From the NCBI GenBank assembly GCA_029783825.1, contig JAREIK010000801.1, positions 5,306,890 to 5,370,889 of the forward strand: a stretch of 64,000 nucleotides of DNA. The letters are read 5' to 3'. Made by a program: the position numbers and the translations under genes. Below are positions 27,901 to 42,900 of this stretch, one piece after another. This DNA is from Sapria himalayana (taxonomy: Eukaryota > Streptophyta > Magnoliopsida > Malpighiales > Rafflesiaceae). The first letter of the stretch is position 1; each line of letters starts with the position of its first letter. The notes below the pieces were generated by a model. The model did no database searches. It was not told where the DNA came from and saw nothing but the letters and a program-made list of their open reading frames with translations.

Positions 27901-30900
27901 TTTATATATAATAATTTTAAATTTAGAATATGATTAATAAACTAAAAAAATTAAAAATTATAAATATTAAATTTTATTATAACAAGATTAATATTAACAT
28001 AAACATAAATACTTTTAATATTGATAACCCTAAGAAAAGGTCAGAGACAACAACAATGTTTTCTCCATGGTCTCGACCCAAACATAAATATCTAAAAAAT
28101 AAAAAATTAGAAGAATATTAATAGTTTAGATTTAGTATAACATAATAAAAATAAAAATATTAGGGGTGTTAATGAAGAATCGGCACAATGCAAGTATTGT
28201 AAGAAATTATTTATTTGTAGGAATGTATGTGGGACTGAGCATCTAAAGAAGCATGTCGAACATTGTAATAAAAACATGATATCCTAGGTAAATTCAACTG
28301 AGTAGTAAAGTCTTTGAGGTTGAATCTAGTTCAACTTCTATATTAATCCCTTTCATTTACTGCAATGAGTTAAAGAGGGAATGTATGACCACATTGATTA
28401 GCATGATGAGTCTTTTGATTTGATTTTTGGAGGATTCACATCTAGTCAGTACATGCAAATCTATTTGCAGTCTGCATATTGTAGAATTTCTAGGTTCACA
28501 TCTAGGAATGATATACTAAAATATTATAAATTAAAAAAATAAATAATAACAAATGAATTTAATAAATATAGTGACATGATATTCGTGATGTTTGCTATTT
28601 GGACTAGTTGTGATGATATATCTTATGTATGTCTCACTGCCCATTATGTACATTTTTAATAAATACTAAATAAAAATATATTAAGATTTTTAGAGATTTT
28701 TCGTCATAATGATAGCCGACCATATATGAGTACATGATTAGAATCTTTATGTATATAATATTTAAAATAAAATATATAGGTTTATATTTGATAATAAATC
28801 TAATAATGAAATAGTTATTAACATGTTTATTAGGACATTTAGAGATGAACCATCAGGAAAGATTTTTTACGTTAAATACATATATCACGTTATTAGTCTA
28901 ATAGTACATATGAGGATGAAAGTTATTTCCTCCACTTTAGAAAAGATACTAACTCACTAAAATATCTTTGGATGTCTAATAAACAATAAGAGTTTAATAA
29001 TTTTGTTTGTTTGCGAGTCTAATGAAAAAAAATTATAAATAAATGTGAAATATTATTGAAACTACACATACATGATATTGGAGTCATGTGTTGAATACAA
29101 ACACATTATATTTAACTACTTCCATATTAAAAATGATGAACTTATTATTGATGACAGAGATTGAGATATAAGAATTTTATTTATAAAATTTCTGAAGATT
29201 TTTTAAAACACGATGAATATGTGTTCGCTAGTTTATACTTTTACCACTTGTATTGTACTCAGGTGCATATGCAATATTAATGGCATGTTTAAAAATTTAG
29301 AGATGACCCGGCATTTAGTGGCATGACTCTTGAGATGAAAATCAAGTATACAAAGTGCTAGTTCATTATTTTATTTATTTATTGTCTGGCTGTCTGCATG
29401 GACCTTAGGGTTAAGATAAAAAGGATAGAATATTTTGATATACGTATCCTCATGCTAAGAAGCACGGACACGGACACGGGGATACGACACGGCAGGATAC
29501 GGGGATACGACAAATTCTAAAAAACTAGAATACAGATACGACTAGAATACGGTATGATAAAAAAAATAAAAATAAAATAAAAATTATTAATCATAAATAT
29601 TATATATTTTATAAAATTCATTAAATTAAATTAAATTAAATTAAAATATTTTATTATATAAAATAAATATATATTATTTATTTTATAAAATAAAAATATT
29701 TTATTTTATTTTATTAAAATATTTTATTTTATTTTATAAAAATATTTTATTTTATGCACATCCCCACACAAATACGCCCGCCCCTGCCTCCCCCTCAAAC
29801 ATGCCCGTCCCTGTCTCTCCCCTCAATTCGCGCCGCCTCTGCCTCTTCCCTCAATTCGTGCCGCCCCTTCCTCTCCCCTCAAATCGCGCCCGCCCCCTGC
29901 CAGTGGCCAACGTCGCCAATGCGGCAATGTTGGCCACCCGACGTCGTCAGACGTCGGGCACTATAGGCATGGATACGGCTTCCGTCTGCCGACGCAACCA
30001 TCCAATACGCCATGTGGCGTATCGGATACGGATTGTGCAATGATAGGCCACGTGGCATATCGGACACGTATCTGTGCCTTGTCCGTGTCGTGTCCACGTG
30101 TCCATGTGTCGGACACGTGGACACTGCTGTAGGGAGCCGTGTCCGTGCTTCTTTGTCCTCATGCATGAATCAGAAATACTAAATTAAATGATTTATTCAA
30201 GAAAAGTTGACTGGGTTATTTATATACTATGATACTAGGTAAGATAATAGTTATGACCAGACTCAGTACGAACATGAATACTTTATTTGAAGATGATGAC
30301 TTCTCAATTCAATTAGTGAGGAGGAAATGATGAGGTTAATTTTCGAATAAGAGTGAGCTGTCTCGATATTTAGATATTAATTACTGTTTAATCCTATAAC
30401 ATAACAATAATAATAATTTTAATATTTTAAAATAGTAAAAATTATACGAATCAACCTATCTAAAATGATATGAGATCTAGTGACTTATTTGATATCAAGC
30501 GTAATATTAAAATTTATTTTTTTTGTTACAGTCAATATGATTTCGGATAAGAAATCGAGACTACTGTTAGATATCCTTGAGATAATAGTATGCATGAAAG
30601 ATTGTGAGGATTTAAGGTTGGACATCTAGGATCAAGATCATACTGGAATAAGAGCAGAGGAGTTGTTGATAATTGATAACTCGTGAGATTTTGAGAAGGT
30701 TGAGTCAACCGCTAGTGATACTATCAGATGTTTATGTAATAATGATCAGTTGCATATTCATACCGATTGACATTGGAATTGAGACATTGAGCTTACATTA
30801 TTATAATTAAGATTTATTTTATTTTATATTGCTGTTGTGAGTTGTGATTTTATGTTATTTTATTTATTTTTGGATTGAATGATGAGATGAATGTGTTTTT

Positions 30901-33900
30901 TTTTTGATATTTTTAATTATTTATCATACATTGTCATTTGTATTAATAAATTTATTTTTTATGATTTATGTGAAATAAATAAATAATATAATGTTGTAAC
31001 TCATAAAATATAATTTAAAATATGAAATTTGTAAAAAAAAAATTAAAATAATTAATCCACAATTTTGCAACTGGTGGTGGTGAGATTGAGACGGTGAGGA
31101 TGATTGGATGAGTCGAGTCGAGTCGAGTGAGAGTCGGTCTCAGACGTGGAGTCCTAGCTGGAATAACCGGGCCTGAACCGGACCTGAACCCGGCTGACCC
31201 GGAACGATCATGCCGTACCATGCCGTGCCTGGCATGGCACCGTGGCCCGACTGGGCCACCAAAACAGGGCTGTGCAAGCACGGCACGACCCGTTTGATAT
31301 TCTCTAGCCCGGTGGCACCTAGGCTTTAGGCGTGCTTAAGATATGCATTTAAAAACTATGATGAGGTTGGTCAAGATTAGTATGTGTTGTGAGATGAATA
31401 ACCAACTTTTTTAAAAGCTGAATAGTCAAATTTATGGTAAAAGATGTAAATAAGTGTGCAGAATTTAACCTATTTCTGAGTGCAAGGATATGCATAAGCA
31501 AATTTTAAAACTAAGCAACAGTTTCTGTGGTTGATGATTCCTAATCAATAATTTCTTATTGCAATAAATCTGATTCGATGCAGCAAGCTCAGAGTATTGG
31601 GAGATGCTCATCACTCTTACTTGGAGAAGATCCTTCAAATTTTGACCTATCAAGAAATTATACTTTTCTCGGAGAGGATACTATTTATTCTAGAAACAAG
31701 CAGATGCAGCAAGTTGATGTGGTGGAGAATGATGGCAAACCTGATAGTGGATTATCGGGAAATTTGAAAGGTACTGACAAAGATAGTGCAGAAACCAGTT
31801 CTGCTAGACACTCAGCAAGTAAAACTAATACTCCTTGTCAAATGTTAAAAGAAGTAAACTTTCTGAAAACAAGGGAGAGCACCATAGAAACCATAGTTTA
31901 TGATGATGAGAAAGTTGAAGATACCCTAGAAGTGGAGAATTTTTCTTCTCCAATGGTGAAACTTGTCCTACCAAACGCAACTGACAGCGTCACAGAGAGC
32001 GGACCAGTTGAAAGTGTTAAGAATTTGAGAACTGGTGTTTCAGATACAGGTTCTACTAGGGACAAGAAATGCATTGCCCAAATGATGCAAGAAGGTTTTC
32101 CAAAAGCAAGCCAAAATGCCAAAGAAAATGTAGATCAGGAAGGTGGAAAGAGTGAGAAGACTCACAATAAGGAGATTGGTGATTCCGATGCATCATATAA
32201 GAAAGATGAGAAACTTACTGGTCAAATGGTGGAAAACAAGTCAACCAATAAAAGTGAGGGTGTGAAAGAATGTGAAAGAATTCACCTTGATGCAGAAAAG
32301 GGAAAGGACAATGTGGAAGAAAAACAAACAAGAAAAAGGAAACGAACTATAATGAATGACTATCAGGTGACATTAATTGAGAAGGCCTTGTTGGATGAAC
32401 CAGATATGCAGCGAAATGCAGCTTCTCTGCAATCATGGGCTGATAAATTATGTCTTCATGTGTGTACCTGTTTCAAATGTTCTTAAATATTGTTCTTTTA
32501 TCATCTTCCATGTGCAATCATTGACTTCTCTTAATGATTTGGTAAATTTTGTTTTACAGGGTTCTGATATTACGCCAGCTCAGCTAAAAAATTGGTCAGT
32601 CCTTGAATGATTACATTTCATGATTAAATGTTGTACATTTAATTTTTGTTTTACAGAATTAAAAAAAAATAAAGTTTTTTGTTGAAAACCCAACTAAGTT
32701 TGTTTGTTTTGGTTCGTGTATTTAAAGAAAATAAACAAATTGATTATGATTGTCATTTTTAGGCTTCCTTGTACATTGGGAACAAGAAATCACAAGGAAT
32801 GAAACATCTGCTACCCATTAATTTATACTTTTTTTGAATTGAGCAAAATAACAATTGTGATATTTCTAGTCGACATTTGGTTTTGTAGATGATTCAATAC
32901 ATTGCTGCCCTTTAGAGTTTATTACTGGGCACTTTTATTGTCTACAATGACTATTTGGGAGGAAAATATTGGATTCACAAGTTGAATCCAACGTATTCAT
33001 TATGGAGAGTTGAGACACACTCTAATAAAATTTATATATTAAATATTCTTATATAATACATAAAAATAATTGTAACAAACTAAATGTTAGATGTTATCAT
33101 TAAAAGTATAAAAAACAAGATCATATAAGGAAATTTATAAAATCATTCATTAATCTGGTGTATAAAAGTTCATAATACTAAACTCGAAAGAAAAAATGAT
33201 AGCTAAGATTTCTTCCAGGTTTTCATGAAGATGATAGTTGACTATTATACTGTTTGGATGTATGTTGCGGTATTAGTCTCATCATTAATCTTTTGTCTTA
33301 AAAAAATAATTACCTTTATGTATTTTATTTATTGGTGAAACATTAAATTGAATGCTACTTCTCATTGTTTGATCATCATAATAAAAAATAATAAGAGAAG
33401 ATAATACATACTTTATCTTCTTGAGCAAATAAAACATCTAAAATATCACACAAATAATAATTATTATTACTCAGAATTTTATTTTTATATTAGATTTTAA
33501 AGAATTTGATGTCTCTTATTTTTTTCAAAGATAAATTATTTCTAAGAAAAATATAAAATTTTTTCATAGATATTATCTCGATGCATGTTGATGCCTAGTT
33601 TTAATTTGAATAATTAGCCAACTAGAAGTATTCATGATTCTTAAAAATTCTCAAATTGTTAAGATTTTTTTACATATTTTAATATGCAAAGAATTGTGTC
33701 GAGATAAATTTGTCAAAAAGAATTTAGAAAATGATTAATTATTTTAATTATATATGTTATATTTGATATTATCATAGTTCGATAATTATTTTTTTCTAAA
33801 ATTCTTCTATAAATAATAAAATTAATGTAAGGGATCACATCAAAAATAAAATTAATATCTTAATCAAAATGAATACATGTTAGAGTACAACTTATAAGTT

Positions 33901-36900
33901 TAAACTTTTCAAGAATATTAAATATATATCTACTTTGTAATAAAATGGTATCACTCATTGAATAAGCTTTATTTAAATCTCTTATGATTTTTGCTTGAAA
34001 TTATGTTTGTAGGTACTAAGTGAGTCGAGTGATTCTTAACTTATCATCTTTTGTAATTAAATATTATTTATATAAATAATCAACAAAATTATTCTGTTAT
34101 CAAAATTTCTTTAAAAAAATAAAAAAAATTAATAACACATATGTGTAACTAAATGAGATAACTGTTAGTGCAAATTTTATAAATTAAATTTTTGATGACT
34201 ACTTTAGGTTATAAAATATTTTTTATAGTTCATAAACTACATCTGATTATGCTCAAAATCTAAGTATTTATTTCATATATATATTATTTTTAAGATTATC
34301 ATGAAGAAATAAATTTAGTTATATCTTATAACTATGAAAAATTATAAGATATAAGAATCTATATTGACGTAATTATTTCTCACTATAAGTCTTATTTTAA
34401 TATGATTTATCCTCTCATATATACATGTTTTTATAGTGAAGTTTCATGTACAACAAATAATAGATCTTGAGGTCTTGCCACTAATTATCAAGATTTATTA
34501 TTATTAAAAGAAGTAATAAAAAAAAATAAAATAATAAACAAAGAAAAAATACAATAAAATCTATGAAATCGTGTGATGAGTATTGCTCATCTGTCCTTTT
34601 TGGAAAGTAATCAGAATGTTGAGATTAAAAGGATTGGCTGTAATATCATATTGTTTCTCGATAAGCTTGTCTCTAGTTTGAGTAGGCTTGGTATATTTCT
34701 CTCTTAATATGAGGTCTAATTCTATGGTGGTTAATTATATTAGTAACTGAAGATTCATGGACTATTTTATAATTTGGACCTAGAATTGTCAAAAGGGTCA
34801 TGTTGTGCCGACACGACTCTTTTTTTCTAGGCAAGTCCGTGCCATCATACTGTGCTAGACACGACATAGTGTAATTCCTGTGTCGTGCTAGACATAACAC
34901 GATATAATTCTTGTGCTGTGCTTGGCATAACACGGGAATAATGTGGCTGGCCCAACATTACATAGTGGCACAATTGATTGCAACACCATGCTAGATAGTT
35001 TCATGTAGAACTCATGTGAAAATGTAATGAGTGGTTGGCTTATGTGGTCGACCAATTGTAAATGGCCATGTAATCAAAATTTGGCTCATATGGCTGGATT
35101 TTTTTTTTTATAAATTTATAATTTGTCCTGTCGGGCGGTCACCTTATAGGATTTGACCCATCATCCTTAGTCGCTCCCGGGTTGAGTGCAACATTGCCGA
35201 TGGACCATGCCTCAAGGCAAGGCATACAGGTCTTGCCTAGCCCAGCATGAGGCATGCCTTGTGCCTGCCAAGCATGACATGAACCATCCTATTGGGCATC
35301 ACAATCCTGGACTAGGCATGGTTTTGGACCGTGCCATGCTTGGCTATGCACGACTGAACCAGGCCGTGCCTCAGATCGTGTCCTGTCGGCCTGGTCCAGT
35401 TGACACCTCTATATGGACCTGAAAGAGATTCTTGTCTAGGAAATCTCAAGCTCTCTAAAGTTTATAATCTATATTTGTTAATAGATATAATGTTTTTAAG
35501 AGAGTAAAATTATATTGAGTATTAACATGCTCAAATATAACTGATCTGTGACTATCTCTATTAATTAGTGGTTAAGGTAAAGCTACAGATAATACAGAAG
35601 AGTAATAGATTTATATGTGATATTTGGATTCACTATCTCTTTTGGCTCATTAAAAATGAGTCTAAATAAAAAAAATAATAATCATATTCACCAAAATCTT
35701 ATTAGTTTGTGATAAAAAAAATACTTTAATCTCTATTTGGTACTAAAATATCTAATGAAGATACATCTCAAGGTACTAGATGCCAAGTTCTCTTCATGAA
35801 GGTTGATCAAAAATAAAATAAGGGTATTTAAAAATTTTGAGAGATAAGCTAAATAATATTTTTTTAGGATATAAGATTAAAAAAAGTATATATTGAGAAA
35901 TGACAAAAGAGGAGGTTCGATTGACGAGAGTATAAGATATTTTCAAGTATGAGGGTATAATTTATTTTAATTAAATATTTATTCTTATTTTTAATTATCT
36001 TATTCTATTAGGACGTGTCAACAAAAGAAGTTTAGTGTACAAGTAAAATAATTAATAATATTTAAAAGAAAAAAATACGATGTTATCTTAGAGATAAATT
36101 TTTTATACTAATCTCTACTAAATTTAAGGACTCATGAATGTTTTTTTATAGATAATATATTTCTCTCAATATTGTATAAAAAATCTTGGTATTTTCACTA
36201 AATATCCTATCTAATAGTTATTTCTTGTGTGACTCATTCCTCGGTAATGAATACACTGAACTAAGATTTTTTTTATTTATTTCTAGTGATAATTACTTTA
36301 TATATTATAATATAAAATTATAATTCTTCCAATAAAAAAAAAGTTGCACCCAACTAGGGGTTTTTTATAATCCTCCAAACCCCTAATTAGGATTTCTACT
36401 CAAAATGCTAATGCACACCATCACTATGCTTCTTTTTGGTTGTTCCTCACCTGCCCTTGCCTATTGTCATTGCACAGATTGTACACACTATCATGTTATT
36501 ATCCAATATTGAAAAAAAAAATATAAATAACAGTGATGAAATTTATTGATCAAATATTCTTAAATAATAGATAAAAAGTTATTTGATCAACTCATATATC
36601 AGGTGATCTCATCATAAATTATAAAAAATAAAATAATAATAAAAAATTATGATAAGCTATTGTAGGTATTGACTTCCTAATCTTAATTGTTTCATGATTG
36701 TTATTATTGAGTTTGGTGTTTAGTTTATTTTTTTTTAAATTGTATATGGAATATATGAATTGTATATTAGAATGATACTAAATTAGATATATTATAGATT
36801 GTTTCAGTATTTATTATATTAATTACAAGATCATATATTAGATTTTTTATGTTGATACATCCTCACAAAATATAGTGATAGAATTAAAGAATAAATATAT

Positions 36901-39900
36901 AGCTGAGACATTCCTACCAGATATTTTTAGTACTTATTAATTTGGTTGTCCTTCTTTAGTAGGAGTGTTCAAAAGCATCATTGAGGAGAAGTGATGTTAA
37001 CCACAAAATATTTTATCAATCAAATATTATTTATCTTTTCTTAATGCGTGTTTTTTCAGACATCCTCAGAAGAATCGGTTTTAACTACAAAATATTTTAT
37101 CAATCTATATTCCAGAGTTTGTGAGTATTTTTTTTTTGTCTAGGATTTTCCTCCAATTCAGAATAAGATGACACATTGGGTTTTGAAGTGTATTTCTTAG
37201 CTACTTTAATACCTAAAAAAATTACAAGTATTTTCATCAGAATCTGGTAGAATATTACTGGATATTAACATTATACATATATTTTTTTAAAAAGATTAGA
37301 GATGTCCTATGGGATGGGCAGCCCAAGCACGAGGCATGGCCCAAAACAATAGTGCTAGGCATGGCAAGATACGGGCAGGAGTTGTGCCTGCATATATGTG
37401 AGCCAGTCCCATTGCATAGCCCATGTTGTGATGTGGCTGCCTAAATGGGCTGCATGCCAGGACACAACATAGAATAGGCCATTCGGCATGTGCTGCAAGA
37501 CATGCACAATGCAAGGACTGTGTATGCATGTCCTTGCCGGAGTAAATAAAAATAAGCACATGTAGTCCACATGCCTATTTTTATAATAACATATTACATG
37601 GGATACGTGGTGCACATGCGCCCCATTTAAAACAAATGTTCATTGCCTTTTCAATGATTGATCTCCAATAGGAGGCAGAAGCATGTCGTTCTGTCAAATC
37701 TCATTAAAGAAAAAATAAAAAATAAAAATTAAATTGTAGCTGTTGGATTTTGGTCAAAATGTTGTTGGCAGAAAATCAATGATTATTAGATTTGTTCCAA
37801 GTGAATGAGAGCCTTCTAAGAAGATAAATAATCTTGATCTTGATCCAATAAATGATTATTAGATTTTGATATTGATCTTATTATTACTCTCAAAAATAAA
37901 TAAACAAATAAGTTGTATTATACGTTCTACTTTACAAATATTGTTATACTCATTTTTTTCTCTTTGATTTTTTTTTACTAGTTATCTTGACAATACTAAT
38001 ATATTTATGTCTCTCTTTGAGAGGTACTATTTTATCTAGGATGATATCATATCATATTTAAAGAGAAAAATATTTTTTAATCTTAAGAAACTTATAAACT
38101 AGTATTTTGATCTTTGAAAATATCTATTATTAATTACATGTGAGTGTTCATGATTAAGACTAATCTAGATTAGTATGTAAATCACATTAAGATAAAATTT
38201 ATTGTAAGAAAATTTACTCAAATATTTATTGTGTCGTGGATTATCAAAATATTTTTCTCATGTATTAAAAATATTTTTTGTATGAAGTATTATATCACTG
38301 GAATCAACTCATTGATAGAGAATATAGTTGTTAAACATATAAAATATATTTTTTCATGATAATCTTGAGGATGACATATATAAGGTAGCACATAAGTTTT
38401 AAGTAATATAGTCAAATTTAGTTTGTAGATTTTAGAAGATATTATTATGTTATTTGAAGTAGTCATTGAGAGTTTTACTTATGAGATTTTCATAGGCAGT
38501 TGCCTCTATTGGCCACGTAAGAATTACAAATTTTTCTTTGTTTTTTTAGAGAAGTTTAAATGATAATAGAGGTGTCAAGTGAGCCGGGCAACCTAGGCAC
38601 AACATGAGACACGACTTGATTGATTTGTGACTGGCTCAGCACGATACAATCCTGAACAATGCCTAGATTTGGGTCATGTCGGCCTGAGGCAAGACACATT
38701 CCATGCTGGGTTAGAAGTTTTTATGCCTCGTGCTAGGCCAGACATGACTCATATACCTGGCTTGTTGGCTATGTCCTTCGGCACGTTGGCCATGACCTAG
38801 AAATGAGTCATAGAAAATCAGGTTATCAAATTTCTATGACCTGCCTGTGCTCGGACCCTTTTTAAAAAAACTAGATTTTTTTAAATTTTTTTATTTATAT
38901 CCATCACACCCATGTGATAGGTATTTTTAATCAAACTCGCCACATTGACATAGTAGATGCTGTTGGGGTAGATGTCCCAACGGCTTGTGATTGTGGGATC
39001 ATCATGAGTTCACGACCTCTCAACGACATACGGCGGTGGCAGCCTGTGGTGGTGTTACCCACAAAACTAGCATGATTTGCACGACCCGATATATTTGGCA
39101 TGATTTTGCCCGAAATCATGCTGGTCATGCCTTGTCGGGACAAACAAACTATCAGTCACACTATGTTAGGCGCAACATGATGGTCCAACTGGGTCATTCA
39201 AAAATGGGCTATGTCGCCACTGTATGAGCCATTTGTCATCTCTAGATGACAAGTACATTTTGTTTTTTATCTATATGGATGATATTCTTAATATGTGAGA
39301 TGGTGAGATAAGAATCACTTAACTCAAGAATAATTTTTGTCATAATTCTAGATGAATGATATTTAGAGGCTTAGATATTTTCTTAGGATAGAGGTGATAG
39401 ATTTTAAGAGAGATTGTTTTATCACATTGAATGTATACAATTGATATTATCATAGAGATTGATTCTTTTTTGTTGTGCTCTAATGGATGTTTTGATTGAC
39501 CCAGATTTTGTTTTCTTTTCTAATACATCTCATCTAATTAATTCAATTATTTATTAGAGATTTATAGAAAAATTTAATTATTTGATTATCATCAAATGAG
39601 ATATTACATATATAATTAGTATATTTAATTATTTTCTGGATTGTTCATGAAATATTTATATAGATGCAACTAGTCACACTAATATAATCATTCCAATTAA
39701 TTCAATAATTTATTGGAGATTTATAGGAAAAAATAATTATATCAAATAAAGCCTAGATTATATAGTTAATGTAATTAGTTACTTCTTAATTTTTCATGAA
39801 ATGCTCACATAGACACAACTAGCTGTGTATTGATGTATGTGAACAAGTTTCCTGGGCTTAGGATTTTGTTTGGTGAACTTGAATACTTGTCAGTTATTCA

Positions 39901-42900
39901 TATTTGACTCGAGCATTAGTGTATAAAGATAGAAGATCAACTACAAAATTTTATATTTTTTATGAGCCAAATTTGTTTCCTAAAAAAATAAGAAATAAAT
40001 AATTATTCTGAGATTCATTATTGAGACAATTCATAATAATAATGATAAATACCTATAAGATACTTTAGATTAGATATATTCTTGAGGTAATACAATACTT
40101 GTCTTTTGTCATAACTATCTATTATGATATTCACATAGTAAGACATATATTGATAAATTTAATATTTCATGAGCAGATAAAATACATAAAGATAAATTAT
40201 TTTATTTTTAAGAACATAATTTATGATAAAATAATTATTATAGTTTATTCTCATACAACATATTAGTTAGTAGATATTTTCACAAATTCTTTGAACAAGT
40301 TTAAACTAACTTTAATTTTTTAAAATTTATTATTCTAGATTTTTATACACTAGCATAATGAGGGCTACTCCAATTCAATTAACTCATTATATAAGGGCTC
40401 CACTTGTACATAATGTTTAATGAATTTTTCTAGTTGGAATTTGATTTTCTCTGGTTTAGTTTTATCAAAGAGGAAAAAAATAAATTGTGGTTCACTTGAC
40501 AACTTTGTGTAAAAATTTACAATTTGATTTTTGATAGGTGAGACCTCTTTGATAATTTCTTTGGTAAATTGATAATTTATCCTTGTATGTTATGTTATAT
40601 TCATTCAATATAAAACAACAAACAATAAATATAGAAATGGTTATATATCCTTGTATGTCACATAGATTGTGTGAGGCTGATTCATCCAATTTTTTACCAG
40701 GCTATCATGAGGCATTATGTTTAACACATTTTTAAAATGGCAGCCTAGCAAACCATGACCCGTGGCCTTAGTCCTTTAGCCCTAGGCATGAGGTGTGAAT
40801 TGTGACCCATCCAAGGTGCCAACTACATTTAGCCATGACCCATTACCCATGACATATTGGACTATTACATTGTTATAATTCTTTTTTTTTTATTTTATAA
40901 TTAATTTTTTCTTAGGTTTTTAATTATTAAATCTTTTTTACACTATTTCAAAGAAATGTATTTATCATAATCAATCAAATTTTATTTTAACTACTCAGAG
41001 TATGTTGTATGGATTATGTATTTATGTTTTTTTTTTTATTTTTCTATTAAAAATTATATATACTATTAATCCTTTAGTTATTAATTTTTTATTGACAATT
41101 TCCCATTTTATTTTTCCTCTATTAACTACTCAGACTAGAAAATATAGACTTTTAATTTTTTTTTTCTTTCCTCAACCTAAAAAAATCTGACTTCTGAATT
41201 GATGTAGTAGGAGATCTATATTGGATGTGACCAAATCATTTATGATAATTTTTTTCTTATCTTATTATTTATAGAATTATTTTAATATTCTTTCTAAAAA
41301 TTGTATTTACAATTTTATATTTTTTAATCTCATTACACGCTCACCTTATCATACTTATATCTGATTTTTGAATTGGTTTAATAGGAAATCTATATTAGAT
41401 GTGACCAAATCATCTTTAATAATTTTTTTATTATCTTATCATCTATTAGAATTATTTTAATATTCTTTCTAAAAATTTTATTTATAATTTTATATTTTGT
41501 AATCTTATTACACGTTAATCTTATCATGTTTATATATATTATCCTCATTCTTTGTATATGTTATTTTTTAGTCATCTTATATTTTTTTTATTTATTTGAT
41601 ATTTGTCTATCACAAAAGATCTTTGAAGTAAATCTCTATTAAGTTATTTCAATCTTAATCTTATGAGATACATCTTTATTAATTTTTTTTATTTTACTTA
41701 ATATAGAATATTTGCAATAATTGATATTTAATATTCCTTGTTTTTTTCATTTTTGATTATTATATAATTATCACTTTTAATATCTTTAAACTTATTTTTA
41801 AATATTTTATCTTGCTATGAGTTACGACTAATCATAAATCTCTTAGACTCAAGTGTTTTCCTCTAGATTTTTAATTTTCAACCTAATATTTTTTCAATCT
41901 TATCAATTAATACTAAGTCATTTGCAAATAACTTATATCAAAGTATGTTTTCTTGGAGATTTTTTGTCAACTCATTTACAATTAATACATAAATATAAGA
42001 ATTAAGTGATGATTCTTGGTGGAATCCCATAACTATTAGAACTTTGAGTGATATCTTGAACCAATTAAATTTAGATAATACGTTTTCATGTATATGATTA
42101 GCTCAATATGCATATTTGATATTCTTTTCTTATATAATATCTATTAAATTATATCTCTTATGATTTTATCATATTTTTTCTAAATTAATAAATATTATAC
42201 ATAATTCATACTTATTTTTTATATATTTCTCATTTAATTATATGATTAAGTAGATAACTTCAATAATAAATATATTTATATAAATTCAAATTTATTCTTT
42301 GAAATTCGTGTTTATCTTCTTAATTTGTGTTTAATTATTATTTCTTAGAGATTTATAATATAATGTATGAGTTTTGTAATTAGATAGTTCTTATATTTTT
42401 AAATATCTTTTATTTTTTATAAATAGAAATTATAATATTTTATTATTATTTATCTGATATTTTTTTGGTCTCCATGAAATTCAATAACCTAAGAAATATT
42501 ATGAACACTTCATGTGCACTTCATGAAGTTCCCATAATTCTAATATATTATTTTAATATGGACACATGAAATGTCCATATTTCAATATATCTATTAATTT
42601 AATATGGGCACGTGAACATTGCATTCCATGAAGTTCACTTGCTGTTTTTTAATATATCATTATAACATAGGCACATGAAGTACAAGTGTCTCATTAAAAA
42701 AAAAAGGATTGTTATCTTTGCTCCGCAACAACCTCTAACAAAATTGCATGTCATCTTATCGGATAATATTATTTTTTATAATGCTAAAGAAGCAAAAAAA
42801 AAAAAATTTAAAATATGGGTAAATTTTAGTCATTGGATTTCTGTCCAATGGTTATGGGTAGAAATTCAATGATGATTGGAAATATGCCCAAAAATAAATA

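Larger units (their letters stand above)
27357..31306 (+). mobile_element. hAT element 3, 3.95 kb, with clear TSD
   Basis: Left end TAGAGGTGGCAAGTGGACC, right end CCCGTTTGATATTCTCTA. Flanks GCTCGGTG (27349-27356) and GCCCGGTG (31307-31314) agree at 7 of 8. Both ends have GC-rich subterminal blocks (27357-27560, 31080-31300). Transposase is on the plus strand. The flanks (AAGGCGAGG... left, CACCTAGGCTTTAGGCG right) look like an older TIR element that it entered. A MULE MITE is nested at 29456-30155. Confidence 0.88.
5519..31583 (+). other. 26.1-kb NDX intron packed with TEs
   Basis: The borders are GT (5519) and GCAG (31580-31583). Phase 0 is kept on both sides. All recognisable content is mobile DNA, mostly Ty1/copia pol in antisense and hAT elements. 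31315-31583 holds a short flank of a TIR element and then plain AT-rich intron sequence. No second host gene was found inside. Confidence 0.85.

Noticed and set aside
29754..30166. Open frames on both strands with Pro/Arg-rich peptides
   Set aside because: GC-rich centre and TIR of the MULE MITE; composition artefact.
31465..32122. Minus-strand open frames across the NDX linker exon
   Set aside because: Antisense shadows of a coding exon with strong family match on the plus strand.
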